In this document: piece after piece, positions 12,901 through 24,900 of the stretch
How the letters are laid out: the number at the start of each line of letters is the position of its first letter
Position numbering within the stretch: position 1 is the stretch's first letter
NCBI GenBank assembly: GCA_907165065.1
Contig: OU015539.1
Span: 1,116,001-1,180,000, forward strand
DNA length: 64,000 nt
Reading direction: 5' to 3'
DNA from: Caprimulgus europaeus
Lineage: Eukaryota; Chordata; Aves; Caprimulgiformes; Caprimulgidae
Position numbers and translations under genes: made by a program
The notes under the pieces: generated by a model
The model's input: the letters and a program-made list of their open reading frames with translations, nothing else
Told to the model about the DNA's origin: nothing
The model's database searches: none

Positions 12901-15900
12901 CCAGGAGATGACGCGGGCAGAGCGGCACGCTCCGGGTTCGGGGCTCCCGGCCGCATGCAGTTCGGTTTCTCCTTCACCATGGTCTGTTGTGTTCTGTCCT
13001 CACAGCAAATCCTGAACTGCACCCTGGATGACATCGAGGTGTTTGTTGCCAGGCTTCAGAAGGCTGCAGAAGCATTCAAACAGCTCAACCAAAGGAAGAA
13101 AGGGAAGAAGAACAAGAAGAAAGGGCCAGCAGGTACAGGGCAGCAGCTAGCACACACAGGGGACACGGGGACACGGGTGAAGGTTGGGAGGAGACCTCAG
13201 CTTACACTCCAGCAAGGCCAGGTTGATGCAGCAGCACAGCTATGGACCCAGCAGCAGCTACACCAGTTTGGAAGGTGCTGCTGGTCTGTGGGGACCTCTT
13301 GCAGAGCAGGCAGAGTGTAGGGAAGCCTCCAAAACAGAGAGAGACTTCTGGCTTGTCCTGAACCTTTGATTTTTAGTAGCTCTAGCCTCAACACCCATCA
13401 TTGCTGGGTCCTCTGCATGCCAGCAAGATTAAACTTCTCTGAAGAGGGATGCTCTGATTCCAGTGTCTTTCTCTCCACCTTCTCCTAACAGAGGGCATGC
13501 TGACTCTTCGAGCAAGACCCCCAAGCGAGGCCGAGTTCATCGACTGCTTCCAGAAAACCAAGCTGGCTTTTAACCTCCTGGTAAGACACAGGGGGTGTTT
13601 CCATCCCAGGCAGCAAGAGGGATTTCCCCCACCCCCCACATAAAAATTATCTAAAACTGAATAATTCCTGCTCCCTCACTGTTCCCTGGTTTCAGAGCCA
13701 CTGTTGACAGTTTCCTTACTCTTTAGGCTGTGTTATTAACTATAACAAATATCAGTCAGCCACAATCCCCCCAGGTGACAGGAAAGAGAAGGCAAAAACC
13801 AGGTTAGGATCAAACTGGGCTTGTTTCCTCTTTTCAGGCCAAGCTGAGGAAGCACATCCAGAACCCCAGCGCTTCAGAGTTGGTGCATTTCCTGTTTGGA
13901 CCACTGGAACTGGTAAACCCAAGCCACAGGTTTCACTGTGAACTCACTTTTTCTTTCTAATGTTGCTTTCACACTTAGAGGCAGCTAAATTATGCAGAAG
14001 AGTTGGGAGACTGCTCACAACCAGCTAAAGCTTTCTCAGCAAAGTCTAGAAGCAACAATGCCGGTGTTTCTGGCCTCTGGTCTGACTTCCAGCTTGAACT
14101 AAACACACAAACCCCAGTAAATGTGAATTTTCCACCTCATTAACAACAACTTCCCGTGAACAAAAGCACAAGCCAGCTACAGTTCCCGTTGGGAACCTGC
14201 CTGATCTCACCACCTTCAAGCAAACACGGCTCAATATTTGCACTGAAAATAGAAAGCAGAGATCCCAACTTGAAAAAGAAGCCAGAGGGACACAGAAATA
14301 CCAAGTGATTTGCCATTTTTTCAAGCACCAGCTTACAAGATATCCTGTCTCTAACAACAGATAATCTTTAGATCAGACCTTGCTTTGACTCCAGTAGGAA
14401 AATCCTTGTGTTCCTCTGGACTGCCCAGTCTGCTTCAAAGATTTCAGCTGATGTTTCTTGAGACAACAGAGTTGATCTAAGGATTAGCTGCTGTCACCAG
14501 GAGTCAGGCCATCCCCTGGCATGAAGGCTTGCCCTCTGGCTTTCACTTTATACCTTGGAGAACTTAGTCAGGGACTATTTGCCTCATTTGTCTATTTCCT
14601 TTTTCTGAATAAAATCTGCCAATCAAGTACTCCGAGTGCAGTGCAAGGACAGTAAGGGGATGCTGAGGGATATGGCATCCTTCTTAGTTAGCAGCAAGCT
14701 GTTTAGTTCATTTGTGTTGTGAAAACTCACCCTGACATATGAAGGCACAGAGGAGAACTTTGGAAGTGCAAGTGTCCTGTGAATTAGCCTGGGTTTAGAG
14801 GTCCTCACCACGGAGGGGACATTGGCTTCCTTTGGAGTGGGCAGGCACAGAGATTCCAAAGGATCAGAGCCACTGATTTTTGTCTTTGATTTCTCTTCCT
14901 CTGTGTGTGTGCTGGTTTGGTACTTTGAACATTTCCTACAGAATCTCTCACATAGTTGTTGTGTGTGTGTGTGTTTGCAATCCAGATAGTCAGTAGCTGT
15001 GGTGGCCCTGAGCTCGCCAGGTCTGTCACCAGCCCGCTCCTCTCGAAAGACGCCACAGATTTCCTCAGAGGACACCTGACACCAAAAGAGATAAACCTCT
15101 GGGACTCCCTGGGAGAGACATGGACCAGATCCAGGTGAGGACAGAGCTGCCATCTCACCAGGTTCCCCAAGCTCTGGAGAAAGGCAGACGGGATGCTCGG
15201 CTGTATAGCCATGTCAGAGGGTCAGGGATGCCCTCATGTCCCTGCTTCTCCCCGACATGCTTTCAGAGACACGTTCCTTCTGACTCTCACTGCATATCCC
15301 TCCCTTCATCTCCTAGAGCTGAGTGGCCCCGAGAAGCAAACATCTCCACCTACATCCCCAAATTCCGCAACGGCTGGGAGCCGCCCGTGGAAATCTTCCG
15401 CGGAGCTCCCTGGGAAATAGACATCGGACACCTGCAAGAGGAGGTCAGTGTGTGCCCCTGCTCATCCGTCCTCCTGTCCCTTCTTCAGAGGGAAGGACGG
15501 ATCTGTGCAGTTTGTGGTGGCATGTCACAAGCAGTCAGTTCAAAACTCAGTTGGATTTGGTCACTCCAGTTAAATACAGAAAGAAAATAAGTCCAGGAAA
15601 GGGCAGCAATGTTCAACCCCATCTCCTGCTCAGCAGGAAATAGGATAGCAAACCTTAACCAGTTCACAGATACAGGCTTGCCTGAAGAACACTGTGATGT
15701 GCACCTCATTGTGACCAAAAGCTTCCATCTACCACTCTCCTCTCCTCTGACACAGCTTTCCCCTTTCCTGGTGCCACTGACCCCCTTTTCCCCCTTCCAG
15801 CTCTCCTCAGCCAACGGGTATCCCTACCGCAGCTCCTCGCTCAAGCGCGGCCCGGCCGCCGACCAGACGCAGGCTGTGGACGCCTTTAAGCAGAACGTAA

Positions 15901-18900
15901 CCCAGCACGTCAGCAGGTAACGCGCCAGCGCCGCCCTCGGCCACACCCAGCTCCCACCTGCACCCTCATGGACACCCCCTGCCACACACCGTGACACCGG
16001 GACGTCGTGGCATCCCGGGAGAGAGCCCTCTGCCATTATTCATTCAGGCTTGTTAACGAGATCAAGGGCACTCAGAGATCAGAGGAGGGATTTGCCATGT
16101 AAAGCTGTCTGTGTTTTCATCAGCAGCAGTCCCCAGGGAAATGGTTGCGTGTGGTTTCCATCCCAAGAGGCAGAAGGACAGACTGAGTCTGTCAGTCAGG
16201 CAGCACGTCACGTTTCACAGAGCCAGCCCACCACAGGCACATTGAGGCTCAGGTGACAAAGCTGCTGCACTGGTTTGTTCTCCACCAGTTTAGGGCAGTT
16301 TCACATCCTCACAGAGGCTGTGCCACTTTATTTCACTGGAGGCAGCAGCTCCTCCTTTTGCTTTTTGACACAACCAAAGCAGAGGAAAAAAACCAAACAA
16401 CAAAACAAAACACATTTACTACAGGCTGAATAAAACTAGAACATGTTTCTGTCTTGCCCACCCCTCCATCAGGAAACTGACGAGGGGCTGAGTTCATATA
16501 ACTCTTCTTAATGAGATAAATCCAGAAAATGGGAGGAAAAAACCTCCTCCCCTTTCCTCAGGGGTCTTAGGAAGTTCAGTTCCCAACCCAGAACCACCCA
16601 GGTCACCCCTTTGCCTCACGCTTTCTCCCAAGGGAAAGATGTTTTTTTCACAATTCAACTAGACACTCTGCCCCACTGCAGAAGTTCAAATTCACAGAAA
16701 AAATCAGTTATATCAGCAAAATAACTTACTCTTCCCATTCACCCCACCGAAGGTCCCAGTGGGACCATGCAACAGTACAGGTGCAGTGTTGAATAGTGAA
16801 AGAAAATATGATAACAAATGCTCTTCTCTGATTTCATTTTTCTCAGTGAGGTTGTGAAAACTAAGGAGAACTTAGTTTACATGAGAACATTCAGTCCATC
16901 TGTAGTGACTGGTAGATGATGCACATAAGGAAACATTTCCCCCTGCCAGTCTCAGCACAGACACTCTGCAGAGTCATAGCAAGCCCTGCAGTACAAATGA
17001 CCAGCACCTTTCTAGCCAGGTGACCACTTCCCTGACAGCACCCAGCCTAACAGCAGTGTGAGCGCAGGTGAGGGTCCTTTTTCTCCTGGGACAGGTGTTG
17101 TACCTTTTTACCTACCTTTCAGACTGTCAACAGCAGCTTTTCCTTATGGATAATATTTAAGAAAAAAAAAATAACAAACAAACCATCAAAGTTAACAGCA
17201 CTGAAGCAGATGCTCAAGTGGAGAATGTGCTTAGACACCTTCTTCAGCTCAGAGCAGACCTCAGCCAGGTCCGCCCAGAGGCTGCCAAGATCACAGACAT
17301 GCTTCCTGCTGCACTCATGCTTTTTTCAGAGTAGTCTGAACTAATTTTCTCACCAAGACTAAAATACCCATGCATCAGTATTGTTATTTCCACCAAGGCT
17401 TTTGGTTGCAGAGAAGCCTCACGGAAGCCCCGAGCCATCTACGCTCACCAGTGCAGGTCGGGTGTGTGAAGCCCGGTGCGTGCAAAGCACACATTAGCCT
17501 CCAGCTCCTCCAGCCCTCCCTTCTTTCCTCCTGACTCATTTGCCTCCTGGAATGCTACTAAAGAAGTAATTTCTACCCAACTGGGGCTTGCCTCCCCCTC
17601 CCTGCCTCCAGGGCTCTGCTGGGTAAGGCCACCACTCCCTTTCCTCACTGGAGGATTCAATTTGTCTGCAAACCTGCCCCAAGCTCTCCCCCGCTGCAGA
17701 TCACAGCTTCCACATTGCACAGGGTTGTAACTAGAGCAGGAACTGCCCCAAACCAAGTGAACTAAAGACAACGCTACAGCCACAGCCGTGATCTCAAACT
17801 GCTCACCCAGTGGCTTCAGCCCTTTTCAGCCCACCAAAAGCTGTCTAATGAAGGCAGTAAAATGATCTCAAATTAAGCATAATGGGCTTGCTTTCCAAAG
17901 CCAGGTTTTACAGATGCCTCAAAAGCAGTCCACCAACAGCTGAGGTTCCACAGATCACAGACTGAAAAGCACTGACCAAACACAAGAACTCAGCCAGGGA
18001 AAAACATCAGGCTAAAAAACAGTTGCTGGCAGCACCAGCTTCACAGAGTTACACAGAACTTGACATAAACTGAGGAGAACCTGACCCCCTGTTAGCATTC
18101 CTGCTGTGAACACAGCACCCAGGAGTCTCCTACACCAGGTAAACGTGCCAGTTGCAAGGGATAAGCAGAAAGATCCATAAAAGGTACATTAAAATAGTTC
18201 CCACCTGCCTTCACACAGCAAAGCAAGACAGTTTTTCCATACTGCAAACATTTTGGGAATTAAAAAAATAACACTACACTCAACTGGAGAAGAAAAAGAT
18301 TGAGATCTGCAAAATTTTCCTAAGCCAGGCAAAAACAAACTGTGAAAAAATAAAGCATTTCAGCTTGGGTCAAAGGCAATCTTTCATTCCACTTTTTCAC
18401 CATTTTCAGCAGCGACCATATTTATTTTATGTCTCTCTTCAAATGAAAAGCCAGTTCAACATGGAAAGCCACATGTTCTCATGTCAGAAATCCCCAAGCA
18501 AAATACTTAAACACATTCCTCTTCCCCCCAAATATGTATTAGAAGAGAAACATTCAAACTCACTTTTGCTGAGAATCCGTAGAAGTCGGTTTCAGTGGCT
18601 CAGCATTCATTGCCTGATGAAAAAACCCCACAGGTTTCCAGTCAGTTCTACCTACACCCATTCCCAACAGCCTTTCCCCAGCACTAGTCCTGCCTCTCTC
18701 CCCTGCTCTGGCCCATGGGGCAGCTGTTTCCACTTAGCAGGATATGAGGGATTCACACTTATTTTTCACAGGAGGTGCAATCAGAGCATTTTGCTGGTGC
18801 TTTGTCAGTCTCCCCAGTCCTGGCTGCAGCAAAACAGCAGCTGAAAGGAGAAGTCTTTTCTCTCACCCTGAAAGCAGCAGCCTCACAGTCCCCCAAAGGC

Positions 18901-21900
18901 CACTAACCAAACAGCCCTACAGTTTTTGCCTGTTTTATATCTATTTTCCCCAAACACAGGGTGTATCACTACAATGAGGGGTGAAAATCTTCCTCAAAAT
19001 AAGAGTAGCAAAGAGGCACTGCCCCCTCCTAACACAACCATCTCTCTACCTGCACTGGCACGCAGCCTCCCCATTCCTCTTTTTCCCCAGTTATTAAAAC
19101 TCGCTCTTTTTTTTCTCCTGCAGGAACTTTGAGGCCCAGGGAATGGCCTCCCCGAAGAGATACGCCAAAATCCGCTACGACTTCACCGCGCGGAACGCCA
19201 ACGAACTCTCAGTGCTCAAGGATGAAATCCTGGAGGTCAGTGAACGTGCTCGGGGGAAGGCTGTGCCCTCCTCCTTTCCAGGAGCAGGACAGAAATGCCA
19301 AGCTACTGGCAAGTGCCAACTCTTTTTTGGTGTTTTCTGAGCAGTAACACGGAGTTTTGCTCAAACCTGAAGCTTTATGTGTGAGCTGGGGCAGGCTGAG
19401 TGCCTGCATCGGGTCATTTGTCAGCTGAAACACATCAGCCACCTCTTAATTAGCAACGAGGAGGAAGGAAAGCAAGTCCCTGTAGTACACTGCTCACCCC
19501 CTTGCTGGGCCTGTGTTCATTATTACCACTCCCCCTCCACAGGAATTATTTTCTATGAAAATATCCTTTTTCATAAACTTTCTCTTGGTGCAACACTGTT
19601 GGCAGCTGGAGGATGTGGGACAGGACTTGGTACACAACTGCAAGAGATTTATGACTTGAGAAAAAGCCTTCTGTTCAAAAATGTAGCTCCACTGGGAAAT
19701 GTGTGTGGGTCTCACCAGCACAGCTCATCCAATCTGGGAAATGGATGAAAAAATGAAAATAACTAAATAAAAAATCATAATTCTGGGTAAAAACAAACCT
19801 GCTGAAAGGAGCAGGGGGCAGGGGCAAGAGGAGATGTCTCAGCAAAGGCAATCTCCTTGTCACATCACAGGTATGATGGAACGTGATCAAATCATCTGAT
19901 AATAATACTGTGGTATCTTTGGCACGAGTCACTCTTGATTTTTATTGCTTTAATGCAAAAAGACAGTAGAAACTCAGTTACTGGGGGGGGATAAAAAAGA
20001 GAAGATGGAGAAACAGGCAAATTAAGAAATTAAGTAGGAATTATGAGTTCTTCTGCACCCAGGTCTGTCTGCCCCCAGAGATCCTCTCCCAGGACAAGTT
20101 CTGATGCTTTTCAGGAAGGGCTTCAGTCCTGAATTGCAGACAGGGACAACAGAGCTGCTTTTCAGCTCTCAGCCTCAGTGGCATTCTTCTGACAACTTCC
20201 CATGACTGTGTGGTTTATTTCCACTACATGCCAGTTCTGAATGCCAGAAATCTGATGTTCTTGCTAGCAAATTTACTTTTTTTTCCCCTTTCTTAGGTGT
20301 TGGAAGATAATAAGCAGTGGTGGAAGTTGCTGAACCGGAGCGGGCAGGCTGGTTATGTCCCTTATAACATCCTGGACGTGGTGAAACTGGAAGAGCTCGA
20401 ACAGGTCTGTAGGCAGGTGACATTTAACTGGTAGCTGGCTGCAGAGCATAATCAACCTCCAAGAAAAATCCTGTAATTAGAGCTCCTGGATTTCTTAGGA
20501 TGCTGTGCACAAGTTGGGATGAACCCTCACAAGTAGACAACCCAGGATCCTGGAGATTCCTGAGTCTCCTGTGATAAAACTCTCATATTTTGCCACCATT
20601 TACCTCCTCCCTCCCCAAATGAGGTCTGTCCTTCCCATTCCCATGGCAGCCTCGTGCTTTCCTCCCCCTCCGAGACACCAAGCACATTGCCTGCTGCCAA
20701 CAGCGCCTGGCAGGGAGGGTGATGGGACAGGCCAAGGCTGAGCCCTGTGCTCCAGGCAGCAGCCTGCTCACAAGTGAGACCCTGGCTTGAAGGGACACCC
20801 ACGCTGAGCCTAGCACCAGGGCCACCTAAGCAGGTGTAAAGTGAATGTTGCTCTCAAGCACCTTGCATTGGAGAGCTCTAAATGCCCTAAGGAAGCACAA
20901 ATTGCTTCCCCTCTTTGGTAATTCACAGCTTGGGCAAAACAGAAAGTGCCCCAGCAGGCATCTGGGCAAAAGCCCTGTTTGTTTAATCAAGAAAATGTCA
21001 AAAAACTCTTTCCCGACTGCTCCGGGCACTTGGCAGTGGTCCCACTTAGCATCCTGTCACTAGAGCAGTGCTTTAGCTTCACATGGGATTTGTTTGTTTT
21101 CTTTTCATCTAAAAATCCTTTTGCTTCCCTTGCTCTCCATCTCTGAGGAAGGTCTGTGAGCAGTAATTTCTGCATAGCAGAAGGCTGAAGGGCTGCATCA
21201 CGCACGTGTGAGCAGTACCCACAGCAGCAGTAAGCAAGCATGACGCGTTTTCTCCGGGTGGGAATGCCGTCACGCAGCCTTGGGCCTTTGGTTTGGGTTC
21301 TGTTCATTCCCATGAGACCCCAGAAATAAACTTCTTCCATGCAGCTCCACCTGGGATCTCATCAGCCTCAGCTGGGCAGCCCCAGATCAGCACACAGCAG
21401 TTTGTCCCTCAATTTGCTATCACGCATGGGAGGCAAGAAGTTTAAGACAATGAAAAATGGCCAAAAAAATTCTTACACTTTTTTTTTTTCTCTTCTTTCT
21501 TATCACCCAGTCTAACCAGAGGTACAAAGGAGACCTGAGCCCCAGGGGATATGGACCATCCAGCCCAACTCACAAGCTACCTGCCAGCTACGCTGGGGAT
21601 AAGTGGGGCAGTGAAATGTTATCGCGCAGCTCTCCCCAGGACGCCAAAGAACGTACGTGTCCCACGCGCTGCCCGCGCCCGTCACAGCCCCAGCCTGGCG
21701 TCCTGGCTCTGTCTGTCAGGACTGAACTGAGCAGTTTCAGTGAGCAGAGCCTTTGCTTGCACCCTGTCCCAGCCCTTTTCTTCCTTCCTTACTGCCACCA
21801 CAGTGGTGTGCCCGCTGGTTCTGGTTGCTGTGTGGACGTAACCAGCCCGACCCAAGCGTGTTCCCTCTCACAAGGCACCTTGTAGTGATGAGCACCAGCC

Positions 21901-24900
21901 CAGCAGTGGTTTGGCAGGAGATGTACAGGGGAGATTCCAGGTAGTACCACAGCCAACAGAGCAGCTCTGAGGAGCTCCCTGACTCATGTCACAGGCAGCC
22001 TGGGTCAAGCAGGGCAAAAAGGTGATCACCTTAATCCTCCGGCCAGCTCCACCGAGGAGAGCGTTTCCTTTCCCCACCAACACGTTAAAGTCTAAGCAAC
22101 CACCCACACAGAATCCCAGACTGGTTTGGGTGGGAAGGGACCTTAAAGCTCATCCAGTCCCAACCCCCTGCCAGCAGCAGGGACACCTTCCACTAGACCA
22201 GGTTGCTCAAAGCCTCATCCAACCTGGCCCAGAACACTTCCAGGGAGGAGCAGCCACAGCTTCCCTGGGCAACCTGGGCCAGGGTCTCACCAGACCAATC
22301 CCTTTCTCTCGCCTCCTTTGCTCTTGTCGCCTGACACACATGCAGTGAGTGCCCTGTTCCTTCAGTGGTTTCAGAGAAATCCCAGCCAGCAGATCTGCCA
22401 AACAAGAGATTCACATCACTCCCTCACCCTGCACATGCTACGTGGGGTCACAGAGCATGAGGAAGACCAGGAGCCCTGCTCGCCTCACGCCCTTAGCACA
22501 CCCTGGGCACTCCTGTAGCAAGGGGTCTCCCCAAGGCCAGAACCAGGGTTCATCCCCTGTTCAGCTACCGTGGACTCCTGGAAGCAGGAGCCCTTTTGGG
22601 ACAATGGAATGCCCCACAATACGAGCATGACAGACATGTACCTATTAATAACACTGAATTACTCTCCAGTCTTCAGGAGCTTCATGGAAAAGGTGACACT
22701 GGATGATGTGTCACTGGAGTTTTCATGAGTGTGCTGCTCACTCCCACTCCGTGCTTCCTGCTGCTTCTATTCAGCTGCACAGCAAAAGCTGGAGCTCTGG
22801 GGACTGGGATCAGCAAATGACTTACTAGATGTAGCAGAGAGGACTGAAAAGTAGAGGGAGCAGGGCTACAGCTCAAAAAATAAGCCTCTAATTGTAGGTA
22901 CTCACACAATTGGCCTTCCACATCAGGCAAAGCAAAGGGGCAGTGGAAGGAAAATAAATGGCAACATGGGTGCAGAAAAAGGGGAACCTTGCCCTCAGAA
23001 TCAGACAGTCAGGCCTCCCCAGCCTGCACTGGCTCATGTGGTCTGGTGCTCTGATAAGTTTGCAGGGCAATTTCCTTATTTCAATAGCCCAAAGGGAACC
23101 AAGTAACTGAAAAACAGGAAGATGACAAACTAAAGCAAAAACACAACAGCAACACTAGACACCAGGGAGAAGGGACGCTGTCCCTTGCCACCACTTGACA
23201 GCACAGATGGGAGCAAAGACACTGCCAGATCAGGTTCTATACCCTGAGCAAACTTCTGCGTGACGGTGTTGTGGGGTTTTATGTCCTTTGAATGAGGTGT
23301 GATGAACAGGAGAAACAAGATCAGTCCCAATATAAATCTGTATATAACACCACTGAAAATATGGGTCCTTACCAGCAGCTGCTGCAGACACCAGCCACAC
23401 AAAATGAACGTGTCCTTGTCAAAGTGTTCTCCTATTATTTTGCCAGATATGACACTTTTCCCCCAGTAAGTGCTTCTGAACAAGAATTTTCCAGGCAGAC
23501 TGATGGGTAGTTGTGCTCCTGTTGGCTAAAAGCAAGTGCCTCTGCAGATGGGAGCTCTCCTCTTCCACACCAGTCCAGTCCCCACAGACTGGGGAACATC
23601 TGCTTGTGAAATGAGACAGCTCAGAGGCTGCTGCCAGGCTGCAAGAACCCCTAAGCAGGTTTTTAGCTCCAGTGATCACTGTGTGTTATTTTGTGATTCC
23701 TCCTCTCCAGTATTCTGGAGAAGAACTGCAGAAATCTAGGTTTCTCACAAAGAGAAAACTGAGGTTTCAAAAGCTGAAGGAAGTTGAGGGTTTGGGAGGA
23801 AAGGGGAGACTCCCTCAGCCTGCTCCAGCACTCTGCCAGCCTCCAGGACTGGTCTCCCCTTCCATGTTTGTTCCTGATGGAAGTTTGAAGGTCAGAATGT
23901 CACTGCTCAACCTACTGCTCTAATGAAGCACTTCAGCTTGTTCTTTAGAACTAAAATACAAAGTAAGCCCTTTCCTTTGGTGTATTTACAGAGATAATAA
24001 AAATGCTGGGCCACGTTTTGATCCCACATTGTCCCCACAAACACATCCATTGAACAGGATTTGTGACTGAAGACTTGATTTCATTCCCTACTCTCTACCT
24101 TGTGCCCTGTTTCCCTAGAACTTATTCATCAAATGGACGAGCTGAACGATGAGCTGCTGAAGAAGATCACAAACAATAAAATTCAGCCTCCCCAGAGGAA
24201 TTTCAAAGTGGAAAAGCCTCAGCAAGTTTTTGTGCCCCTCACCTTCGAATCCAGCACTGAAGAAGTCAAAGCTTGGCTGGAGGCAAAGTCATTCAGCAAA
24301 GAGTAAGATCTGCTTTACTACCCTATGAAATGGGGTGGGGGAGGCAGGCTGCAACATTTCCACTGGATTACAAGTCACTTCTGTTTACTCAGAGCCTGGG
24401 TTGCAAATGAGATTTCAATCATACTAAATCCAGGCTATATAGCCAGGATGTTCAGAGCCCAGACTGACTCCCTTTCTTATACACTATCAAATCAACCTGG
24501 TCTTACAGTGCAGCAAGAGACCTGACAGTAGCTGCAAACAAAGGACTGGTCTTGCTTATTGACACAACTCCCAGCCAGATGCTGTGCAAGGTCCTGCTGC
24601 TGGTACTTGTCTGGCCCCAGTTACCCAGTTCAGAATAACTAACTAGTAACTAACTAGAGCCATGGCCTGACCTGCAAACTCCAGATGCCTGCCTGTCTCT
24701 GGACGAGCTGTCCTGAAGTATCTCCGAGGAGGAGTCAGAGCCTCAGCTGGGACTAGCAAACCTTCCCAGCCCGCAGGAAGGGCCAAAACCCTGCACATGG
24801 CCAAGGGTCACGAGTTATAACTCAAGCTCTGCACAGTGAGCTGAGAGGAGCTCCAGGATCGCTCCCCAAATGCGATGTCACTGCAGTGAAATCACTGTGA

